From Brasenia schreberi (Eukaryota > Streptophyta > Magnoliopsida > Nymphaeales > Cabombaceae): a stretch of 64,000 bases of DNA. This document shows positions 23,924 through 34,600 of this stretch, piece by piece. The stretch spans positions 33,968,001-34,032,000 of the forward strand of contig JAYKKT010000090.1 of NCBI GenBank assembly GCA_036023115.1, in the 5' to 3' direction. The translations under genes and the position numbers were made by a program. Within the stretch, counting starts at the first letter, position 1. Each line of letters opens with the position of its first letter. Under the pieces are notes generated by a model. That model made no database searches and was not told the origin of the DNA. It was given only the letters and a program-made list of their open reading frames with translations.

Positions 23924-23966
23924 TAGCCGACCCCGTCTAGTATGGGAAAAGGCTTAGTTGTTGTTG
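23924..23966 (+). mobile_element. Hyper-truncated RTE insertion, 43 bp (stub 1)
   Basis: Only the last 43 bases of an RTE element are present: TAGCCGACCCCGTCTAG through GGGAAAAGGCTTAG and three TTG units. It lies inside an RTE copy of opposite orientation and is flanked by a perfect 16-bp duplication, TAGTTTTTCATATCTT, at 23908-23923 and 23967-23982. The duplication marks a genuine target-primed insertion that stopped almost at once. Confidence 0.9.
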
Positions 23967-25465
23967 TAGTTTTTCATATCTTCTTATGGGAGTGCCATTT
24001 GGTGTTTTTCTACATGTACAAACCATCTTAAATGATTTTCTCTCATTTTATACTCTATTAATGCTACTCTCAATAGGTTTCTAATAGCCTCATTATGTAT
24101 ACGGTCTTTCCTTGTGTGACCACTCGTACATCTCAACATCTTCATTTATGCTACATACATCCTTTGCACATGTTCATGATTAATTATCCAACACTCAAAA
24201 CTATAAAACATAGCAGGTCTAATTGATGCTCTATAATATTTACCTTTAACTTTAATGATATCTTCTTATCACATAGAATACCTGATGCCCATCTCCATTT
24301 TAACCAACTGATTTTATGCGTAACATTTTCATCAATTTTTTATCACTTTGAAAAATTGACCCTAGGTATTTAAAACTTTCCGTGCGAGGGATGCAATGTG
24401 TGCCAATCTTAATTTCTATATCGTCTGAAATACCCAAATGATCAAAACTTATATTTTATCTTTGTTCTACTAAGTCGGAAGCCTTTACTTTCTAATGTTT
24501 CTCTCTATAGTTCCAATTTTCTTGTGGGAGATGCAATGTGTGCCAATATGTTTTGTTAACTCATCAATGACCAATATAAATAAATATAGACTTAAAGTTG
24601 ATCCTTGATGTAACCCAATATTAACTTCAAAGGAGTTTGTCATTCCTTTATTAGTCCTCTCATAAGTTTTTGCACCATTGTATATGTCTCTTATAAGATT
24701 TATGCATGTCAATGGGATACCTCTCTTTTCCAAAGTTCTCCAAAGAACATCTCTTGGCACCCTATCGTAAGCTTTCTTTAGATTAATAAATATCATATGA
24801 AGGTTCTTCTTTTTTGCTCTAAAATGTTTCATAAGACGTCTCAATATATGAATCGCTTCAATAGTAGATCTATTAGGCATGAATTTGAATTGGTTCTATG
24901 TCATACTCAATACTTTCTTAACCTACATTTGATAATTTTTCCCTATAATTTCATAGTATGGCCCATTAACTTGATATCTCGATAATTCGAACAATTTTGA
25001 ATGTCTTCCTTCTTATATATGGATATAAGTGTACTCACTATCTATTCCTCGGGCATCTTCTGGGTTCTTCATATTTCATTAAATAGTCTCGTGAGCCAAA
25101 TGAGCCCTATCTCCCCTACGATTTTCCATACTTCTATAAGAATATTGTTTGGTCTTATAGATTTACCAACTTTCATATATTTAAGAGCCTCTTTGACTTC
25201 ATTTTTTTGAATACGCCGACAGAAATTGTTGTTTCTGATTTGGCTAACTCTCCTAAGATAATATTAATATTTATATTTTCATTAAAAAGCTTATAGAAAT
25301 AATTTTTTTATCTATTTTTTATATCATCATTCACGAGTAAAATCTTATTGTCCTATCTTTGATGCATCTAAGAAAAATAATATCCTTAGTTTTCTTATCT
25401 CTAACTTTAACTATTCTAAAAATATCTCTTTCACCTTCTTTTGAGTTAAGGTTTTTATATAAGTC

Positions 25466-26180
25466 AAAAAATTCCATAAAGGGAGATAATTTGTTTAGGA
25501 GGAGATTTAAATGAACATGTCAGTAAAGATGCATTAAGATATCAAGGTATTCGTAAAAACTATAGTTTTGGGGATATAAATGAGGAAGGTAGGAAGATTT
25601 TAAAATTTTCTATGGCTTTTGTTCTCTTTATAGCCAATACAATTTTCAAAAAATGAGATGAACATTTAATTACTTATAAAAGTGGCTTGTCAAAAATATA
25701 AATTAATTATTTTTTATAGAAAAAAAGATACATCGTGTTGTAAAGATAATTCAAAGAGAAAGCTTAACTACTCAACATCGAGTTTTAGTAATCTACTCAA
25801 CATCGAGTTTTAGTAATGGATTTAGAAGAATAGATTGCATAAAGCTATTTGGACTAGAGGATGGAACCTCAAATGTGAGAAAGAATATATATTTAAACAG
25901 AAAGTTCTTCAAGGAGATTCTTGAAATTATGTAGGTTCACCCTTCTAATATGTAGAACAATATGACTGTATATATTAGGAAAGTGGCAAAAGATGTGCTA
26001 GGCGAATCTAAAGGAGTTGTACCGGCATAAAAAGAAGCTTGATGATGGAGTGAAGTGGTGAAAGATAAAATCAAGGCAAATAAGACATGTTACAAATGCC
26101 AAGAAAACTAGTGAAACTTTGGAGGCTTATATGAGAAAGCAAAGAAAGAAGGTGAAAAAGGTCGGTAGTGAAGCAAAAGC
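25466..26180 (+). other. Inverted internal segment of the RTE copy
   Basis: In this 715-bp segment the RTE coding sequence runs on the plus strand: [18 protein letters not shown] near the left end, then the VNTIF-like region, ending with KVGSEAKA. The flanking parts of the same copy run on the minus strand. The element order matches the intact copy at 36.7-39.9 kb once this segment is flipped, with about a dozen bases lost at each junction. The right breakpoint falls inside the left target duplication of stub 2. Confidence 0.8.
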
Positions 26181-26191
26181 CCTAACTTCTT

Positions 26192-26235
26192 TAGCCGACC
26201 CCGTCTAGTATGGGAAAAGGCTTAGTTGTTGTTGT
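26192..26235 (+). mobile_element. Hyper-truncated RTE insertion, 44 bp (stub 2)
   Basis: It carries the same terminal sequence as stub 1, TAGCCGACCCCGTCTAG to TTGTTGTTGT. On the right it is followed by ACCTTATCTAACTTCTT; on the left only CTAACTTCTT of that sequence remains (26182-26191). The simplest reading is a 17-bp target duplication whose left copy was cut by the inversion breakpoint. Confidence 0.75.
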
Positions 26236-26623
26236 ACCTTATCTAACTTCTTCCAAAAAACCTTCTTTGTAGTATCTTTTAATCCTACTTCGGGTGCATA
26301 AACACAAACTATATTTAAAGCCTCTACTCCTAACACTAATTTCACCATTATAATTCGGTCACCATATCGTTGTATGTCTATTACACTATCTTTTAAATCT
26401 TTATTTATAATAATACCAACTCCATTTCTAGTCTTTTCTTTTTTTGAGTACCATAATTTAAAACGTGTATTCTCAATCTCCTTTGTTTTTTCTCCACCCC
26501 ACTTTGTCTCTTGTAAACATAAAATGTAAATCTTTCTCCGAATCATTGTATCTACCACCTCCATCAACTTGCCATCAATGTTCCGATATTCTACTTCCCT
26601 AATATCTAGGTATGTAATTCCTA

Positions 26624-27914
26624 ATTAAAAGACAATTTGAAATCCGTTTTTGACCAAAGGAATATTTTGGAGATAACGAACTAATGGCAAAAGACTAGAA
26701 TATTATAGAAGCTTCCACCAGAAAGTACCTTAAACGTGAATGTACTACCTAAAAACAACATAGTGGGATGACCTTGAGGCTACTACCTCTTTTAAATGAT
26801 GTCACTGGAAGTCTGGAACAACCTGCATACAACATGTGTCCAACAATCAGGAGATTTGGTCTTTTCATGCCTGTACTCACTGAATCTAGATCCTTGTTCT
26901 ACCTACCTAGCTTCTTATTTCTATCCTTTATGGTAAAAAGAGTGGATGATTGTCCTTCCAGCAATATGATCACAGTCACAACAAGGATGAGAGTTTTGTT
27001 TTGGGGTGCTTTTCTGAGTATAGCAATGACAAGCTCGAACTGAAGAGTTTGTTTGGGAGTAAAAAGGATGAGATTAACAATGGACTGTTTAATCAGTGCT
27101 GGTCTGCGAACAAGCCGATCTAGAGTGGGTCATGTTGGAATTAGGAGCGATAGAGCATGTCAAGGTAGAGTGACAAGTTTATGTCATTTATAATAGGAGC
27201 ATTCCATATAATTTCCTTATTTCTGGAGATGAGGATTGGATGGGAGTGGATTGATCTTGCATCACTATATCAAGTTCCATCATGCTTATGTTTTTATGTT
27301 TAGGTTCATCAAACGTAGGTTGATTGCGCGTGTGTTCATCTTGTGCGGGTCCATCTGCTCCAGACTCCCTTTCGGTGTTTGCTTTCTCATGCTTCTACCT
27401 AAATGAAGAACTATGGATACAGAGCAGAGCACTTTAAGAAAATGGTTTGACTTCTGATTTTTTAGTATAAAAACTCTGAAATTAATTGATGATTTCTCTT
27501 AATTTTTAACATAAACCGCATCTTGTGAAAGAGTATGATTATTGCATATGAGTTGCAATTCTTCTATGAGTTCCGAATGATCATTTTCCCTTTTCCTTAG
27601 TTTGATGTATTTCTACTATGATGCTTATCATGATATATTGTTATTTACTTAATCTTGTTCAGTTTCCTACTTCCTGCAGGTTTTCATATTGGACTTGTTA
27701 ATCAGTCAATTAAAGCTCTCATCTTTTCTAATCATTTATCAAGATTATGTAACTTTTAATGCTTAAAACTGGTTCTTGCTAGGGGAATAAAGCTTTGCTT
27801 AGTATGAAAGTGGTAGTGTCAATACGATATGAAACTTGAATTTTCAATTATTCAGAAAATTTTAAGTTGGTAGAGCTAAATTGTACTCGTTTGCTTCTTT
27901 TGTGTGCTTGATTC
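26624..27914. other. Region upstream of SEC20, no gene seen
   Basis: Mixed-composition sequence in which I recognise neither coding exons nor a transposon domain. It may hold the SEC20 promoter and any non-coding first exon. Confidence 0.3.
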
Positions 27915-28569
27915 AATGTTGTAAATATCATACCGGACCCCTATCGCATGAGGCACCGATACACCTGTACCGTATCGTATTGTATCGATACTGCTATTTT
28001 TATTATTTTTCTAAAAAATTATTAGAAAACATTAAAATCTTTAAAAGAGTTGTGAAAAAAATTCTGCAACTTGCACCATACCAAGAGACAATGAGTTCAA
28101 CGTCAAAACAAACTAAATCATATTCATACATGGCTCTCATGCCTCATTTTGAAACTTAGGATAAATGATTATTAATGAATGTAGAATAAATATGGGTTTT
28201 TTTATAGAGAAAAGAGTTGATCTTTAAGAGAGGAAGAGATAGGCACACAAAAGGAGCAAAAGAAACTGTCTTAGAGGGGTTTAAAGACACAACCTTTTTA
28301 TTTTTTTTGAAAATATGTTTTCTGAAACTTGCATTGTATTATACGATACAGGGTGTATCGTACAATATAATATATGTATCATAGTGTATCGTACGATACA
28401 TTGCGATACGGGTGCGATACATGTACCTAAATCGTATCGGTTTAGGTACTGATATACCCGTATCGTGTATTGTATCGTACGATATACAACAACAACAACA
28501 ACAACAACTAAGCCTTTTCCCATACTAGACAGGGTCTATCGTACGATATGATACATTATTTATAACATT
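27915..28569. mobile_element. Inverted-repeat element rich in GTATCG/CGATAC
   Basis: The left end AATGTTGTAAATATCATA and the right end, read as complement AATGTTATAAATAATGTATC, form imperfect terminal inverted repeats. Both arms are filled with GTATCG, CGATAC and TATCGTACGATA words, whereas the centre is AT-rich without coding potential. A related truncated piece lies at 30883-30955. The element looks like a non-autonomous DNA transposon. No convincing target duplication was found. It ends only about 125 bp before the SEC20 start codon. Confidence 0.6.
28486..28536 (-). mobile_element. Hyper-truncated RTE insertion, 51 bp (stub 3)
   Basis: On the minus strand this is GACCCTGTCTAGTATGGG, AAAAGGCTTAG and a TTG tail, that is, the RTE 3-prime end only. 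It interrupts the GTATCG element and is bounded by a perfect 13-bp duplication, TATCGTACGATAT, at 28473-28485 and 28537-28549. Confidence 0.9.
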
Positions 28570-28693
28570 CATTTGATTTTCCTTTCGGCTGTTGTCTTCA
28601 TTGCTTCAGAACTTCTCAGTTCAGTTAATGCATTCGAATGTTTCTTCTATTTAGTATTGTCACCTTAGCTGTTTGTGTGGTTTTGATAGAACC

Positions 28694-31600
28694 ATGATAA
28701 ATATGGTGGATGAAAAGATGGATGAGGTCACTGAGGCAGTCTACAAGTTAAAAACAGATTGGGACAGCACGGTAAATGATACTATTAAACATGTGAGAGA
28801 AATACAGGGATATGGAAAACCAGGACAAGAGAATGTAAATACTCTTTCCCGGTTGAATGCTGCAGCTCAAGATGGACTAGCCCTCTTACGATCTATGCAA
28901 TTTAGGCTTGACCTTCTTGCTGAGCAACTTCCAACTGAAGAAGAAATACATTCAGCAAAACTAATGTTGAAGTCTTGGAAGGATCAGTACAATGGGTCTG
29001 TTCTTATCATTTTATTGTTCTCCTTTTAAGAATTAATTCAGGAACACCACAAACTATGAGTGATTGTCTTACATCACTACTGTTATGGTGTTCTACATGC
29101 ATTTCCTTGTTTAACTAAGCAATTTTTATATCCTGTCCAGTTTGCATTTGAGTTTGAGGAATTGTAATTTAGAAGCTAAGGCCAACATGAGAAAGGCTGC
29201 TCAAGAGGAGGTAATATCTTTTTGCTTCTGCATGGTTATTGTGACAACCTGTATTACAAACATCATCGAGCATGAAGACTGTTTTCTTTTGTGGTGTTAA
29301 GCAGTCTATAATGTCATTTAGGATGCAGGTGCTCAAACAAAGATTCTTTTCTTGCAAGTAGTCACTGACCTCTCATATATTGTATGAATGAAAAATGAAA
29401 TTAATAATAGTGTCAGAATTGATTGTTTTGACATATTCAACATGTGGGCCTGCCATCTTAGATTAAGTTGATTACTTGGATTATAGCGAGGCCTGACACT
29501 ACACTGAATTTTGTTGCCCTGGCCCCTGGGCTTCTAGAAATGGCTTAGTTGTAGTAGTAGTTGTAGTAGGGCTTCTAGAAATGAAAACCCTCAATAAGTA
29601 TGAGACTTCTTCGCAAACAATTCTTGCTGCACACTCCCACAGATTGAAACTTAGGTGCAAATATGGTTCAACTGCTAATAGTGGAGAATGCAATCAGTAA
29701 AGTATAGTTGCATTTTACTTCATGCTTGCTCCTTAGTCTTAAAGAGTTTGGTATATAGAGAGAAATAAATGGTTTATGGTTGGCGTGTAATCGCCTGGGA
29801 GCTTGTATTCTTACAGTTCTCCATTTCTCTGATGTCTTCGTTTTGGTTAAAAGTCAGCTTTTGTGTGCAGAGGGAACTTCTGTTGGGTGGTGGAGAGGAA
29901 TCTACCATTCGCAGGCGAAATTTGCAGTATGGTTCTCTTTGGCCTCCTGAATTTTTCTTCTCTCCCTCTCTCTCCACAGCTGCGTTATCATCAGCTGTGT
30001 AGCTTGAGCTTTCTCTTAAGTCACTTTACTCTTTTGCATGGATTGCTTTCTAGACGTTTCCCTATGAAGTCAATCTACCTGTTTGTGTTGTCAAAGAAAC
30101 TTTTGGCATTTCCCCTCTTTTCAAATTTTGTTGCTGAGAAGGTGACCATGGTTTTCTCGTTCATGGTGGATATATTGGTTTGTCACTGTGGCTGCAGAAA
30201 TGCCTAGTACATTTCTTTGCTGCCTGAAAGTTGAGCATAGGTTGTCTTGGAAACTACCCTGCTGCATAAAACTTTATGACAGCCACCATAAGTATTCCAT
30301 TAATCTGAGTCCAAGTCTCACTACTAGGTGCAATTTGGAAGTGCTTTTGTGACCGTTGAAGGATGATGGGTTCCTATCTTGAGAGTGTTCACTTCTCATA
30401 AAAGCAGTAGGTAGAACCATCTCCGCTCTGCCATGCCAAGCACCCTTGTGTATGGGAATTGATTGGCTATGACCCTTGTCATATTTCGAGTCTGGTGTTC
30501 ACCTTTTGCTGTTTGTTATTTATGACGGAGTCAACCGCACATGGTATTATCTTGCTGGGATGGGCAAAAACATGTTGGCATATTTCATCGTGTCACCACA
30601 AATGAAAAACGATATGATTCAACACATAGAAGCTATAAGAGTAAGGGAAGCACTGGATAAGCACAAGATGACACTAACTTCTAGGATTCAGTTTTTCTTC
30701 TAATGATATATGTTCTCGTGTTTGGAATTTATCTACTTAACTAGTTACGTTTCTTTGATAATGATGTCAGGTTTGATCAAAAGTATCTTATGATTCATCT
30801 AATGCTGCATGATTTTTTGGACTTTCCAAGATATTTTGAGTTTTATTGATTCATTTCACTGATGAAAGACAAAAAACACACATAATATGATACGGTATGA
30901 TAACGTAGGAACCCCTCAAGACATGATGTCCGATACTGTACTAGCAACATTGAGCTCAATGACTTATAGCGGTTATTCCCATTTGGAAAAGCCATCTTTT
31001 TGCAAATTATTATAATGCTATTGTTAAAGAAAATATATGTTTCTTTTTACTGTTTTACTGATTGTTATCTTTTGTTGATACTTGGTGAAGCTGGGGATGA
31101 TTTTTGCTTAGATGTGACCTTTTCAAATTCTACATGGTGCCATAGTTTTAACGAGAGCTTCCTTTGTTTTTCTTCTCAAAAGGTATTTAAAATTGTAGAT
31201 CCAAGATCTTGTTGACACTCTAGTAGGGTTCGTTGTATTTCTTTTATTTAAGTATATCAATATGGGAAAAGGCTTAGTTGTTGTTGTTGAAGTATTTCAA
31301 AGACAACTATTTGTTTTTGTGTTTTTATTGACAGAGAGCTTCATGATGAATCTACTGAATGCTTGAATTTTCAACTCTTGGCACCATGTAGAATGTATTG
31401 ATAACTTTATTCATTAGCCCAATCTTAAAACTACTAAGCTTCTTGGTAGGAATAAAGTAAAATGAATCAAATTGGAATGCCCACAGCAGCAATTGAATAC
31501 AAGATACTTGGTGAATGGAGAAAATAATGGTAAGGTTCTTAGATGCTTCATGAATTATTATAGATAGTGATGCCCACATGCGGTATTTATCCTCTATGGG

Positions 31601-34600
31601 AGATGTTTTACCTTGTCTTCTTCACCTATTGGTTTAATATAAATAAAGAGGCATCACAGCAATTATCATCCTATATAAATGTCTTATTCAGCCAATTCCG
31701 GAAAAATTCTACTGACAGAACATGTCAGGACAGGAGAATGTAAAACGTATGTTACAGGGTCATATCAAAACCGCTAGTTTTGTAGCTTCAGTGTTCCCGT
31801 TTAAACCCTTGGTGCTTGTTGTCAAAAGGTACAGCTTGAATGGGTGCCATGAACAGGAAATTTTTATCTTTGGATTTCAGGCCTCCTAGATAATATGATT
31901 AGGTGTTATATGTGGTTTTCTTGCTTTTTTGTTTTGTAAAGGCTGGTCATTTAATTTGTCTTTCAGGACAAAGGCAGGAATGACAGCTGCGGCAGAAAGT
32001 ATAACTGAAAGTCTTCGGCGCACCCGACAATTGATGGTTCAGGTCATTTAGTTGATCAATGATGTGCTTTCTCGCTCTAGAGTTGTCTCTATGGCCTCCA
32101 CGTTGTTGCTATGATAGGACCTAGATTAGTCATAGTTAAAGTACTTTAAGGTCATAGATAAAGTGTTATGTAATTTTCTGTTTTTAAAGGTACTTTATTA
32201 GAAGTCTCTTATTAGGGGTATAACAGTCTTTTGAGTTGTATCCGGTATATTAACCTAACGGACAGCCACCCATTAGAGATAAGATGAAATAAATAGAGAG
32301 AGACAACCACTGAACAAGAAAAGGGATACACCTTCAATCTCCTCTCTTCTATTGTTGTTGCATCGATTCTTCGTAGTTCATCAAATATTCAACATGGTAT
32401 GAGATTATAGGCCGTGGGAAGCGCACGAGTCCGATTTTTTTTTTTTGTTTAAAATCAGCTATAAAATAATACTTTGGACATGATTCAACACATCTACGAG
32501 CATTCTCTGAGAAAGTGAAGCATGACACAGATCCAGAGGCAGATATAGTTGTTGTGCACATCTTGAGTCAGCTGGCACACATTTTGAGGTGAACAAATGG
32601 CTGAAAAAGGTGAAGTTTATGGTGATCCTAGTCATTACTCGAAAGAAAACGATGGTAACAACAAAATAGATTAAGTACAAATTATTTCTATTAAGTTCGA
32701 TGAAAAGAATTACAAAGTGTGGTTTAGGCCCTTAGGGCATTAGTATTTGTCCTCATCGTAAGAAGAAAATGAGAATTTATTATGGGAGAAACCTCCCAAC
32801 CACATCAATTAGACCCCAAGTATTCAAAGTGGAGAAGGGATAATGCCATAGTTGTCTCGTGGTTGATTAACTCCATGGTGCCTAGTATTGGTAGCACCTT
32901 TATATACTTAAACACAACTTGTGAAATTTGGTCAGTAGTTACTAATGCATATTCCATAAAAATTAACATTGCGAAGAAATATAAGATAAAACAAGGATTA
33001 GGAAATTAGATAAAAAAACCGATCTATCAGTGAGTATTATGCAGAGCTCAGAAGTTTTTGGGATGAACTCCAATACTATACTCAAGGAGAATGTTCTCAC
33101 TCTATCAAGAGCAGGAATACATAATTGGAAGAAAAGAAGGTATTCAACCTACGGGGAGTATCCAATGAATTTGAGAACGTTAAGACAAATATTCTTAGCA
33201 GTGAAACATTACCATATGTTGGAGTAGTATATTCTCTACTTATAAGAGAAGAATACCGAAAGAATCTTGAGAAAGAAGAGGTTCAAACAGGTGATAAATC
33301 TGCATTTGTATGTCTTGGGCAGAAAGGAAGTAATTATGGTAGAGGTAATGCCTCTATTAGTGGCTGTGAACGTGGATATTCACGCCCAAATGAAAAGGAC
33401 AAACTAAAGTGATCCCATTGTGGGAAGCGGAGTGATGCTGGTATTTAATTGGTAGTACCATATCTCAAGAACAAAGCATACCAAAGGAGCTCCTCAGATA
33501 CTGTGGAAACTGAGAACAATATGCTTTCTCAAATATTTAAGCGACTAGAAGATATAGATAAATCTAGAGAGAGTCAGCAATCTACCTCAGACCTACAACC
33601 CCCCTTGGTTCATACTTCTTGGGTTATTGATTCACGGACTACCCATCATATGGCCGGTAAAATAAATATCTTCAACTCGTATGAATGTATGAAAGTGGAC
33701 ACTAGTGTAAAACTTACAGATGACTCATATATATATATAAAAAGGAAAGGGATTGTGAGAATGCCAATTTGCACTCTATCTTCAACTTTACATGTTCCTA
33801 AATTCCCTACTAATCTCCTATTTGTTTATGCTATTACTAAAGAGTTAAACTGTTCACTTATTTTTGATGAAAATGACTCCGGTTTTTCAGGATTGAAGAA
33901 CAAGGTCCCTTCGGTATGGTAGAGTAAGAGGTGGGTTATAAAATGACTGTATTTTTTAGGATGAGAGAACATGGAGGACCCTTGGGTATGGTAGAGTCCG
34001 AGGTGGGTTATATATGTTGGATGGAGTACAGTCAAGAGTGACAACAAATAAAGGGATTTTGGATGCAGTTTTAAGGAAATCAGACTTTGGCATCAACAAC
34101 TTGGTCATCATCCAGTTCCCAAATTGAAGAATATGGTCTCTGAGTTGAGTTTAAATGTGGTTAATCAGTCTTTTGAATGTGAAACTTGTAAGAAAGCTAA
34201 GTATCATAGAGTTAGCTTTCCTAATAGCGAGTCTAGGAAAATAAATCCATTTGAGCTTGTGCACTAAGATGTATGGGGTCCGAGGCTTGTGGTGGCTTTG
34301 TCTGGCTATAAATATTTTGTTACTTTTGTAGATGACTGTACAAGATTCATAATGGTTTATTTAATGAAAAACAAGAATGAAGTTTCAACTATATTTCTAA
34401 TGTTTCGTGATGACTCAATTTCAATGTTCTATTAAATGCACAATGGTGGAGAATTCAGTGATACATTCTTGAAAATATATCTCAAAAATCAAGGCATTAT
34501 CTATTAGACATGTATATACACCTCAGCAAAATGTAGTAGATAGGAAAAATTGTCACATCCTAAAGACAACTAGAGTTTTATTAATCGGTAGTAATGCTCC

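Larger units (their letters stand above)
23733..26608 (-). mobile_element. Nearly full-length RTE LINE with internal inversion
   Basis: A 15-bp target duplication, GGTATGTAATTCCTA, flanks the whole unit at 23718-23732 and 26609-26623, proving one insertion event. The minus strand carries the RTE ORF from the endonuclease start ([21 protein letters not shown]) to the C terminus and the CTAGTATGGGAAAAGGC tail. The middle segment, 25466-26180, is inverted. Two short RTE tail fragments in plus orientation are inserted within it. Numerous stops show that it is inactive. Confidence 0.88.

Noticed and set aside
28673..28693. Upstream start of the SEC20 frame at 28673.
   Set aside because: That codon is TTG; the first ATG in frame is 28694 and the sequence before it has no similarity to SEC20 N termini.
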